From assembly GCA_016806645.1 (NCBI GenBank), contig JACSYO010001815.1, positions 192,501 through 256,500 on the forward strand: 64,000 nt of DNA. Reading direction: 5' to 3'. The position numbers were made by a program, and so were the translations under genes. The first letter of the stretch is position 1. Each line of letters begins with the position of its first letter. Positions 54,525-64,000 of this stretch are shown here, piece by piece. The DNA comes from Ophiodon elongatus. Its lineage: Eukaryota > Chordata > Actinopteri > Perciformes > Hexagrammidae. The notes beneath the pieces are model-generated. The model saw only the letters and a list, made by a program, of their open reading frames with translations. It did not search any database and was not told the origin of the DNA.

Positions 54525-55871
54525 GTGACATGAGTCACTCTAAACACCCACTGTTTGTTGAAACCATCACAAACAGTCAGAGATGTGAACTGATTGTGAA
54601 GTTAATCACGGCTCCACACAAAAGAAAGATCTGCAGAAGTAAACAATTTGTATATTTAAATAAATAAATTCCTTGAATGTGTAACTTGGATGAAGGCAGA
54701 GATACAACATGTTAATGTGAATAAGGGAAATAAATTAACTCATAGATATCAACATTAAACTTCACCAGTTCATTACTGACATTAAGAGGATTATTTTTTG
54801 TATTACAAGTTTTCTGAAATGTTATGTTTGAATATGCAAATGAGGCGTTATCTTATCAAATATGTGCTCACTTTCATACATTTCCAGAAGATAAATGTGA
54901 GCGTTTGATAAAGTCAGGTTAAAAATGATTGTTTCATGTTGTTGACATATTAGAATCAAAGGTTTTTACTGGGAGAGTTTATGATGTATCTTTGTTTCAC
55001 TACTGCAATACTAACAGACATAAAACAAAATCCATTTCCTGCACATTTTGAGAACTAAAATGTTGTATAAATGAGGCTCTGAGTGACGTGTGAACAAACC
55101 CCTCTGTAGAAAGCTCCAGAATCTCTTCCAGAAGTAAAGAGTAAAGTTTGGTGATGTAAGAGCTACTGAAGTGGAGATTTCTGGATCAGAGTCTGAGAAC
55201 AAACTCATTTATTAAAGAGATGTTTAGTTAAATTACAGACATGAAGAAGACTCTACAGGTGAAGAGGGTCAAAACATTAATGAGTAGATATCACCATGAA
55301 ACTTCACCAGTTCATCACTCACATTAAGAGGAGGAGTTATTGTATTACAAGTTTTATGAAATATTATGTTTAAATATGCAAATGAGGCATTATGTAATGG
55401 TAACTTTTAGTTAATTTAGGATTAAATCTACAGACGCAAACAGACAAAGTAGTAAAATAAAAACACCTAAATGTGTATTTCAGATGTTTTCTTTCCACTA
55501 GTCTGAAAGAAGACGTGTTATGGAAGAAAAATATCCTAAAATCTCTAAATTGACCAGTGAAACGATGTTTTGATGTGTAATCTCTTAATGATGGAAACGT
55601 CTTGCAGCAGAATAACGACCACAAAATGTCCTCAAATGACGAGATGTTTCCAGTTGTATATAAATATAATAACATGACTAAAAACTCTTGAATATACATG
55701 AATACTGTGAAGTTAACTGCTTCCACCAAATGTTACGTCAGCTTCCAAATGAAAACATGAAGAAATAAAATGACAGTTCAGTCTGAATATCAGGATTATT
55801 ATGATTATTATCACGATTAAATATTAAAATAAGTTCTATGTTGAAAAACAGCAAACTGCTCCTTTACACAC
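54523..55871. other. Flank downstream of il22, with an internal duplication
   Basis: The phrases AACTTCACCAGTTCAT(T/C)ACT and CATTAAGAGGA occur at about 54757-54792 and again at 55299-55332, each followed by TTGTATTACAAGTTTT and an ATATGCAAATGAGGC phrase. This is a 540-bp-spaced direct duplication. No exon is seen. Confidence 0.55.
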
Positions 55872-56346
55872 GTTCATATTCAAAACCAAACTTTATTTGT
55901 TTACAAGTAAACACACAGTTCATTGAGTGCAACGTTTCAATACTGTAACTCCTTCATGATAATGAGCCATGGCTACAACTACTACTACTACTAGCTACTA
56001 CTAGCTACTAGCTACTAGCTACAACTACTAGCTACTACTAACTACTACTAACTACTAGCTACTGGCTACTAGCTACTAGCTACAACTACTACTACTACTA
56101 CAACTACTACTAGCTACTACTAGCTACTAGCTACAACTACTACTACTAGCTACAACTACTACTACTACTAGCTACTACTAACTACTAGCTACTAGCTACT
56201 AGCTACAACTACCACTAGCTACTACACAAGCAGGGAGACGAGCCAAAGTTCATATTCAAAACCAAACTTTATTTGTTTCTAAGTAAACGCACAGTTCATT
56301 GAGTGCAACGTTTCAATACTGTAACTCCTTCATGATAATGAGCCAT
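55872..56346. repeat. 99-bp direct duplication around a (CTA)n array at the il22 3' end
   Basis: 55872-55970 and 56248-56346 differ at about three positions. Between them lies a CTACTACTAGCTACTAGC-type array (55976-56225). Each copy contains TTTATT, which reads as a poly(A) signal for il22 (55892-55897 and 56268-56273). Confidence 0.92.
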
Positions 56347-56551
56347 GATATGGCAACAAGGTCGAACCAGAGTCCTTTCATCCAAATCTCTGATCAATAA
56401 ATAGATAAATAACTAATCCGTCTCACTCGAGTCGATATAAATACTGTATCAAAAAACTGTTTGATATGTTCTCAAATTAAATAGATCCATAATAAATAAA
56501 AGTATAAAATTCGTTGTTATAAAAGGGGATAAATATGATGAGTAGAAACAG
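56268..56551 (-). promoter_or_regulatory. il22: il22 3' UTR with AU-rich words and poly(A) signal
   Basis: Downstream of the stop the minus strand contains TTTTATTTATTATGG (about 56490) and other ATTTA words; AATAAA lies at 56268-56273. A second signal in the duplicated copy at 55892-55897 could extend the transcript. Confidence 0.55.
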
Positions 56552-59500
56552 TTAGTTGGCGGCGGCGGTGTCGTTTCTGGGCTGGATGCAGAAGTCCTGC
56601 AGGTAAGTGTACAGGATGTCGATCTCTCCCACCGCTTTGTTAATTCCTCGCTCGCCTCCCATCTGAAAACCAACAGAGTCACATTAGAAACAATAGAAAC
56701 AATAGAATCACACACAGGCACCATGCCAAGGACCTCAATTTATCTTCTTCTGTGGTTTATTCACCGTCACCAGAGCACCAGACGTGGATTCATCCGCCAC
56801 TGAAAATAGTCCCCTTATTATAATTTCCTTTTTGTTTGTTTTTGTTTGATAAAGACTACTGAGAACAGCTGTTTTTGGAGTTTATGAAACTCTATAACAT
56901 TCTTGTTTTCATTATCGATTAATCTGCTGATTGTTTTCTCAATTAATCAATTAGTTTGGTCTATGAAATGTCAGAAAATAGTAAAAACGTTACCATTAAA
57001 AGCCAAAGTTTATTATAGATATTCAGTTTACTGTCACATAAGACACAAAAATCTACATTCGATAAGTTGTAATTAGCTTAAACAATAAATCAATTATAAA
57101 AATAGTTGTAGAAATATATTTTCTGTTGATCCAGAAATTGACTAATTTACTAATTGATTAATAATTAAGACTCTAACTTGACTGAATGTTCTTTATTAAA
57201 GAATTAAAAGTCCTAAATGTTGATAAATAATGAAAAATAATTGATTAAATTTGTCGGCTCTAGCTGAAAAAAAATGAAGCAATACAACAATTATCTCGTT
57301 GTATTTAGTCTTTTAAGCTTGTTAGCTTGAGATAATGTCTTTTATCATTTATTGATTACATAACGAGCCGTAAAGCCGTAAACAAAGACGAGCTCCTGCA
57401 CCAAACTGCACAAGAAAACGTGATATTTAATTTGGCGTCCGATGAATAAACAGTAAACGACCACAAGGTGTCACTCAGGAGTAAAATCTCACCTTGTTCA
57501 GCTTCCTGCGAAACTCCACCGCGTGGTGATGGTCGTGATAGTGAGTCACGTTCTGGAGAGACAGACAAGTGGTGGAGGTTAGCAGCTGCTATCATTTCTG
57601 TATTGTAAATATGAGTGGTGACGGTTAGCTTAGCTTAGCTTAGCATAAAGACTGGAAACAAGGGGAAACGGCTAGCCTGCAGGAACCAAACTTTTGTTGT
57701 GGTTTAAAAGACTATTTCTTCAAGTAGTTTGACACGTTCCATAAAACCGTTTCCATGCTAGCTTTCCCCCCTGTTTTTCAGTCTTTATGCTAAGCTAACA
57801 GTCTCATGGCTGTAGATTCATAATTACCGTAATCAATCTTCTCATTTAACTCTCAGAAAGAAAGCAACTAGGCATATTTCTAATCTTTTCACAGGCTACC
57901 TTTCACCCCCGTTTCTAGTCTTTATGCTAAGCTAAGCTAACTAGCTGCTAGCTCTAGATTCACTATAAGTGTGGTATTAATATCAATCTGCTCATCTAAC
58001 TCTCACCCAAAAATAAACCAAATAGTCGTATTTCTGAATTTGAACAGGTTAGCTTTACCCCGTTTCTAGGCTTTATGCTAAGCTAACTAGCTGCTAGCTA
58101 TAGATGCATAATCACTGCGGTATCAATCTTCTCATCTCTCACCAAAACAGCAAATTGTAGCATTTCTTAACTTTGCACAGGCTAGCTCCCCCCCGTTCCC
58201 ATTCTTTATGCTAAGCTAAGCTAACCAGCTTCACATCAAAACACTTTTCCACACGTGACACTCACACATCCTTGAGTCTGCAGGTCGTCACTGATGCGGG
58301 TGAGGTCGGTCTTCAGCCGGTGCATGTTGGGATGCGGGTTGTCGTGCTGACGCAGGATGTTGTTCAGGTAGAAGTCCAGGATGTTGGCGTGGAGGCAGCA
58401 GATCTTCAGGTGGTCCTGCAGGAGGCGGAAAGGTCAGAGGTCAACCGTTACTTTGGCGTTCCACCGATGATTTGTTTGTTGTTTGTTTAACGTCTAATTA
58501 AATTAAAGGAGTCTCACCTGGTCGGTGTTGACTTTGGGTATCAGTCGAACGCTGGAGTCGTCCTCCGTCTGAAGACCCTGAGCCTGGAGGCAGAAAACCA
58601 CACGAGCATCAATGAAACTGCACAAAACACCCAAACGTTGACGAGAAACCAAAAATAAAGCACATTTTAGTTAATTTTTTAATCTATTTGGCCAAAAAGT
58701 TGGCAAAATTTAAAATATTCTGGAATAATCCTATAATATAGCCAGTAAACCCCTCCAGATTCCACCAAAATATACAAAGATTTGACCTCAGTGACCTTCA
58801 ACAGAAGCGACAGAAAAGATAAATGTAAAGCGACGACTAAAGCTACGGAGTAACATTAGTGCCAAAACAACTTTAAAAGTTAATACGATTAGAGCCTCGA
58901 TTCTCAGATTTAAAGCCATAATTCTATTAAAGCTGGAATTAAAGGTAACTAACTTCTCAAGTACTGCACTTAAGTACAATTTAAAGGTACTTGTACTTTA
59001 CTGAAGTGTTTACATTTTATGCAAACCTTTAAATCACCTGAATTCTGAAGCAAATACTTAAATAGCTTTAGTTACTTTGCAGATTCAGGTTTTTACATAT
59101 AAAAGTGATTTTATGAAATATAAAGCATCTATAAAAATGAGTTACATGTTGCAACATTAATTAATGTTAATGGATAATAAATAATAATAATCATACAATG
59201 CATAATTATTTATTGCTAACAAGGTATATTCTATTATATATTATTATTATAATTTTTATTTTTGTTATTTTAAGTATATATTTTGTACTTTAACATAAGT
59301 ATCGTAAGTTTTACTTAAAAATACGTCTTTAATTACAGATTAAAGAGGCTAAAAATAAAATAGTTGTATTATAATCAAACACCCGGACTTAAACCATTTA
59401 CTGTTAAAAGGTATATATTTTTATGAATGGACCACTCACGTGTTGCGACACGTCCCGGACCGCCTGGTACGTCTCGTGGTTCCTCAGCGGCTGGCTGAGC

Positions 59501-59619
59501 GGCCGGTCCACGGGCAGCGCCGCCGCCCCGGCCCAGCCAATCAGGAGCAGCGGCAGGACGACGAGCACGGCGGCGGTCGGACGGACGAAGGAGGCGAGTG
59601 TGGCGGCGAAGAGCTTCAT
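56552..59619 (-). CDS. il22: Interleukin-22 (5 coding exons, 188 aa)
   Basis: Secreted IL-10-family cytokine that induces antimicrobial and barrier genes in epithelia through IL22RA1/IL10RB-type receptors and STAT3. The coding exons on the minus strand are 59619-59440, 58583-58518, 58415-58266, 57552-57493 and 56662-56552, all phase 0 with GT-AG sites. Residues 1 to about 34 are a signal peptide (VLVVLPLLLIGWAGAA). Exon 3 begins DHLKICCLHANILDFYLNNI. The last exon has GINKAVGEIDILYTYLQDFC, the family's final helix. Cysteines are C88, C89, C132 and C177; the N-terminal cysteine of human IL-22 has no equivalent in exon 1. N133-V-T and N182-D-T are sequons. The gene lies between il26 and mdm1, as in mammals. 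Confidence 0.93.
57600..58230. mobile_element. Several TTAGCTTAGC-type repeat copies in il22 intron 3
   Basis: A direct copy at 57625-57680 (TTAGCTTAGCATAAAGACTG) and reverse copies ending near 57797, 57939, 58088 and 58220 (each with TCTTTATGCTAAGCTAA). This is the family also seen at 23495 and 36688. Confidence 0.7.
58930..59330. repeat. TACTT-type dispersed repeat copy in il22 intron 1
   Basis: GCACTTAAGTACAATTTAAA, GGTACTTGTACTTTACTGAA and TTTTACTTAAAAATAC phrases, the same family as 30340 and 62840. Confidence 0.55.
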
Positions 59620-59815
59620 GGTTCAGGAGGATGGGTTATTATCTCGATGAGCTTCAGAGTCGGAGCGTTTTCAAACTGCAAGACAGAAAAGAGATTTTAA
59701 ATAATTTAAACGTTTTATTAATAAAGCGTTTAAATTATCAGATGAATCTGAGTGTGTTTCCTCACCTGTCAGAAGATGCTGGTGTGAAGACGTCTCTCTG
59801 CTCCGACTCTTTATA
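59620..59815 (-). promoter_or_regulatory. il22: il22 5' UTR with a 90-bp intron and TATA box
   Basis: TATAAAG lies at 59815-59809 on the minus strand. A short untranslated exon would run from about 59785 to 59766, then GTGAGG donor, a 90-bp intron (59765-59676) ending TCTTGCAG, and untranslated exon sequence 59675-59620 before the ATG. Human IL22 also has an untranslated first exon. A (CA)n array (59879-59934) lies about 65 bases upstream of the TATA box. Confidence 0.6.
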
Positions 59816-59876
59816 CAGATCAATCCTCCGCCCACCGCTGCAGAAATATAGCACAAGTAACCATCCAAAAAACCCC

Positions 59877-59878
<2 letters not shown>

Positions 59879-59920
<42 letters not shown>

Positions 59921-60095
59921 CACACACACACACAGGTCAGTGCTGAGCTAGTGCAATCTGTGTTTACTGTCACTTACACAGAGAGGAAATTAGTCGAGGT
60001 GTGACGATAGACTATAAATAATGTTTGTCATCGATTTTCTGAAAGAGAACAATTCAAATTGTGCTTCTCCGGTGACATCACTTCCTCTTTTTTTC

Positions 60096-60132
<37 letters not shown>
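59879..60132. repeat. (CA)n and (GT)n microsatellites upstream of il22
   Basis: CA at 59879-59934 and GT at 60099-60131, in opposite orientation. Confidence 0.95.
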
Positions 60133-60779
60133 ACACTCCCTGGTGGATCAGAAGCTGGAAGTTGATATGTAAACTTCTCTCAGTGGAAAATAAAACTCGT
60201 CCAACCAGCTGTGATATAATAATCACACCATGCAACATTTAATCCTGAACACACCTCAGGTGGGTTGGTATCTTTTAATTACATGAAACTTAACATGACA
60301 ACAAGCTACAACGTTGCCGAAGAGGACACTATTTCGTAACACTGTATGTTTTCATGACGCAATTAGCCATAATTTCCGTGATTGCCTGAATATACATTTA
60401 TATATTTATATGTATGTATATATATTATATTTATATATATTATATATTAAGTGCTAATCGACAGCACAATTGTAAAAAAAAAATAACACTTGATTTTTTC
60501 ACGTGAAAGCCGAGTGTTGAATCCAGAAAAAAAACTTAGCCTGCAGTTCTTCAAACGGCCTCTAGAGGCCGCTGCTCAGAGAAATTAATGAACGTACTTC
60601 GTCGCCTTTATGCAAGCCCTCTAAAGAAAGAAGTATTCAAATAATGAAACAAAGGTTGAATATCAATTTGATATTTTTGTCTGACAAAATATTTACTCAA
60701 ATGTAGATTTTTACCTCCTGTTTCTAAAGATCCTAAAAAATTAATTGGCCGTCTTTAGAAGAACCTCATGATTCAACTG
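60133..60779. other. il22 to mdm1 interval, no gene seen
   Basis: AT-rich unique sequence with a short TATATA-rich piece at 60395-60450. GGCCTCTAGAGGCC at 60558 is a perfect palindrome. Confidence 0.5.
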
Positions 60780-60789
60780 GTAGAAACTG

Positions 60790-60970
60790 TTTAACAATCT
60801 TTAGTACGTTTCCAACAGAGATAAGGAAATACAATACATCATGTGACAGCGGCGTATCATCTGCATAATGAAGATAAGCTTCTGAATGAGGAACAATAGG
60901 GGACCCAGGATTGACCCCTGGGGGACTCCACAACAGAACGGGCCACTTCTGAGAGGGGAGTGGCATCGCG
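60790..60970 (-). mobile_element. LINE reverse-transcriptase remnant
   Basis: On the minus strand the sequence translates to CGVPQGSILGPLLFL and, after a frame change, HYADDT, the two hallmark RT motifs. Frameshifts show that it is a dead fragment of an L2/Rex-like element. Confidence 0.7.
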
Positions 60971-61049
60971 TCGGGTTCGTTGATCGATGCCAACGCAGTC
61001 ACAGTGGTTTCCCCACACACACACACACACATCTTTTCAAAACACAAGT

Positions 61050-61955
61050 TTTTTCCTGTCCGGCAGTTCTTTTCCTGGCAGCTTTTGTTTTCCGGGTGAG
61101 AAGTTAAAGGATCGAGTGTCTTTTTATTTTCATCATTTATTGTGTTGGATGTGGGTGTGAATCCCTCAGAGACTGATATCTTTCAAAAGACCTTTTTATG
61201 GACAAAAGAGACAGATCTTTCCCGTATTTACATGCAGCTTTATATTCAAAACGAGCTTCTTCTTTCAAGTAAACGTTTTTAAATTGCTCATATTTACTAG
61301 TTTCCGGTCTGTAGCGACACAATTCTCATCAAACTGCTGCTTTTATTACACAATTTTTTAAAAGATTGGTTCCATAAACTCAGCAAATGAGGTTTTAGAT
61401 CTCTGCTGCGTCACATAAAGAGACATTAGTCATGACATGTTGCAACATGTTAAGAAGTAGAAATGTGAAGTGGAACACCCGGTTAATAATGAGGGGAAAT
61501 AACCACCGACACGATGAACAGACTGAGAACCAGAGACGCTGGAAGTTTGGAGATAAATCCAAAAAGGGTTTTTAATAAAGAAGTCTAATCTCACTCAACT
61601 GCCCGGAGGTTTAATAAAAAAAACATGTTATTTTGTCGTATTTGTTCTTGAGAAGTAGGAATAAATAAATAATAATAAATAAATAAAGTGATTTATTGTC
61701 TTCCCTTCAGCAGAAGCCATTGAGATTTATTTTAGGCATTATTTATTAATATTTATGCCCCACATTGACGACACTGACTGATAAACTTTTAGATGATGAG
61801 CTTCACGATGTGTCGATTTCAAGTCTGTATAGGTTTATAAAGCTATATATACATACATTAAGTGATTAGAAGTGATGATACATATATATAGATATATAAT
61901 AAATATACATAGATATATATCTATATATATATATAATAAAATAAGTAGTTTTTAC
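61050..61955. other. Intergenic, no gene seen
   Basis: Unique AT-rich sequence with (TA)n near 61845-61935. Confidence 0.5.
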
Positions 61956-61959
61956 ATTG

Positions 61960-62395
61960 CCATGTGACACGAGAGGGCGGAGCTAAGTACAACCCAAAAC
62001 CCAGAATTAGACATTTTTAGGCGCCATGAATTCATGAATTGACACAAAGAGTTAAAGTTGTACGACGAAGAGAAATAAATAGGTAATAAATCAAGAGAGA
62101 AGTAGAGTCATTTTCTATAGACTTCTATACAACCAGAGGAGTCGCCCCCTGGTGGTCAGGAGAGAGAATGCAGCTTTAACACATGAAGCTTTGACTTCTA
62201 TACAACCAGAGGAGTCGCCCCCTGGTGGTCAGGAGAGAGAATGCAGCTTTAAGACATGAGGCTTTGACTTCTATACAACCAGAGGAGTCGCCCCCTGGTG
62301 GTCAGGAGAGAGAATGCAGCTTTAACACATGAAGCTTTGACTTCTATACAACCAGAGGAGTCGCCCCCTGGTGGTCAGGAGAGAGAATGCAGCTT
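61960..62395 (+). mobile_element. Dispersed element, copy E, with the 73-bp unit amplified 4x
   Basis: Landmarks TGACACGAGAGGGCGGAGCT (61966) and AATAAATCAAGAGAGAAGTA (62086) match copies A and B. The 73-bp unit then occurs four times; GTCGCCCCCTGGTGGTCA starts at 62141, 62214, 62287 and 62360, each a near-consensus CTCF motif on the minus strand. Confidence 0.85.
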
Positions 62396-62657
62396 TTAAA
62401 ACACTTCCACTTGTGTCAAGAGCTAAAAATAAAAAATAAAAAGACAGAAACACTAATAATAATTTTATTATGTATTTTAAACGTCATCAGACCGACGTTC
62501 CTGAAGTTTAAGTCCATTCAGAGACGTAAAACACGTCTTGTTGTTCCACCGATGAAACGTTCTCACGGGATGACGTCATCACAGGAGAGCCTACACACCC
62601 CCTCAGCCGGTTGTTTGTTCTGGAGGGGAATTCACAGTCAGCTGCAGTTCATCCCTG

Positions 62658-62692
<35 letters not shown>

Positions 62693-62898
62693 AAATAGTG
62701 TGAGTCGTTGCCAGGTAATTGTGTCCAGAGGAAGTGATGGCGATGTTTGTTCTTCCTCCTCTACGACCTCCGACAGCTCCAGCGTTTATTTTAAAGACGC
62801 ATTTAAAGAAAGACGAAATTAATAAAGATGACTGATAACAATAATTTACTCAAGAACTGTACTTAAGTATAATTCTGAGGTACTTGTACTTCCGTTGA

Positions 62899-62940
<42 letters not shown>

Positions 62941-63600
62941 CAATTATAGTATAATCAACAAATAAATTATGTTTTAATAATATTAATACAACTTAATTGA
63001 TCCCCAGGACGATGTTCACAAACTCTTTTCTACTAATTATTGTTATTGTTTTTTATATTCAGTGAGATTCTAACTGCTTTAAAGCTGCTTTTAACTTTAA
63101 TTAACAGGATTTTTATGAAATCAGGTCAAATATTGTGTTTATTAAATGTCTTTCATAGGAATATTTTTACAAATATGTGCATATCTTTGATATTAAACTT
63201 ATAGTTTAATACTTGTAGTTTATTCAGTTTGTTCTCTTTTCATTTTATTTTATTTACAGTCGTATAAACTTGTATTATTTGAGTTTGTTATGAATAATTA
63301 ATCTCATGTGAGAGGAAAGTACCTCAACTTTTTAGGGAACTTTTCCTCTAAACTTCCTTCTTTGAGGAAACCCACTGAGAAAAGGTCAAAGTTCAACAAA
63401 CACAATCACGTATTCTTGTATTTGTGTTTATGAGTGACATAAAAACAAACATGATTCAGATATAATTACTAAATAAACATTATTACTGAATTTATAAAAA
63501 CATCTATTACTTCGTAACGAGAAACTGTGTAAAAATACATGATATTTAAATGAATAATCTATTAAAATACATTATTCTCACAACAGAGAGATCGATGGAC
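62396..63600. other. Downstream flank of mdm1 with simple repeats
   Basis: (GT)n at 62662-62690, a TACTT-type repeat at 62840-62905, and (TA)n at 62900-62940. The rest is AT-rich and may include the mdm1 3' UTR, whose end is not determined. Confidence 0.5.
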
Positions 63601-63615
63601 TAGAGACTCGACTGA

Positions 63616-63649
63616 AGGTCAGAGGTCAGAGGTCAAAGGTCAAAGGTCA
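63616..63649 (+). promoter_or_regulatory. Five AGGTCA half-sites with 1-bp spacing (DR1 array)
   Basis: AGGTCA occurs at 63616, 63623, 63630, 63637 and 63644, each separated by one base. This is the DR1 arrangement bound by RXR heterodimers, HNF4 and COUP-TF. It overlaps the mdm1 stop codon. Function is inference; it may be a chance heptamer repeat. Confidence 0.4.
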
Positions 63650-63923
63650 TCTCTTCCCCCAGAAGTGCTCTCGTCTCTTCTGAGCGCGCTCCAGCACGGC
63701 GGACGCCGCGGAGCAGGAGGCCGCCGAACGCCACGACATCACCGACAGACGGTCGTCTAGGCAACGGGAGAAAAGTTGTCGTTTTTTTTTATTTATCAAT
63801 AATAAAAAATAAAATAGGTTTTTTTTGGGGGTGGGGGGGTATTTTATTCTATAGGCTCACCTTCATCAGAGCAGCAGCCGCCTCCTGGACACCGACGCTC
63901 CCTGAACCTCAGACCCAACTCAC
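63647..63923 (-). CDS. mdm1: Probable MDM1, last two exons (partial)
   Basis: Minus-strand exons 63923-63861 and 63756-63647, joined across a GT-AG intron of 104 bases. The upstream exon starts with two bases of a split codon and ends with one. The joined C-terminus reads SVMSWRSAASCSAASAVLER, then AQKRREHFWGKR and TGA at 63649-63647. The basic, coiled-coil-like end with a terminal FWGK fits my recollection of MDM1, a microtubule-binding centriolar protein, and mdm1 follows IL22 in the same orientation in mammals. The rest of the gene lies to the right of the window. Identity rests partly on gene order. Confidence 0.75.
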
Positions 63924-64000
63924 CTGAGAAGACATTATAATAAAGGATTATTATTATTACAAAGTTTTAAAATAGAAAACAGTTTAATTAATTAGTAAAT

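Noticed and set aside
60558..60571. GGCCTCTAGAGGCC as a CTCF or regulatory palindrome
   Set aside because: It misses key positions of the CTCF core and has no supporting context.

Overview
The window is teleost fish genomic DNA, probably from a spiny-rayed fish; I cannot name the species. The evidence is intron-containing vertebrate genes with canonical GT-AG sites, a tandem ifng / ifng-related pair (a teleost hallmark), and very dense micro- and minisatellites, SINE/LINE remnants and short non-autonomous elements. Most long open frames in it are simple-repeat artefacts.

It is the fish counterpart of the human 12q15 type II interferon / IL-10-family cluster, with human-like order and orientation. 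In order: the 3' end of dyrk2 (+, stop at 406); about 20 kb of repeat-filled flank; ifng (-, coding 20682-25156, 4 exons, 202 aa); ifng-related (-, 32008-35047, 4 exons, 184 aa); il26 (-, 43015-47665, 5 exons, 181 aa); il22 (-, 56552-59619, 5 coding exons plus an untranslated first exon, 188 aa); and the last two exons of a probable mdm1 (-, stop at 63647). Every cytokine exon junction is phase 0, as expected for these families. TATA boxes can be placed for all four cytokines, and AU-rich 3' flanks with AATAAA signals follow their stops.

The cytokines belong to the T cell / innate lymphocyte programme: IFN-gamma and its relative activate phagocytes, while IL-22 and IL-26 act on epithelia. The ifng promoter has a T-box site next to its TATA box; the ifng-related promoter has paired RUNX-like sites instead.

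The most unusual content lies between the genes. A dispersed element with a 73-bp unit carries a near-consensus CTCF motif, and it is tandemly amplified at 15.3-15.5 kb and 62.1-62.4 kb, on the two sides of the cytokine cluster. An oppositely oriented CTCF-like motif sits just past the il26 3' end. A 22-bp minisatellite with YY1-like motifs lies between the two interferon genes. Long, about 98% identical inverted copies flank ifng-related. A 14-bp minisatellite pairs MYB-like and GATA-like words between il26 and il22. il26 has a 0.9-kb purine/pyrimidine tract in intron 2 and a 1.3-kb one upstream. No prokaryotic, CRISPR or viral system is present.
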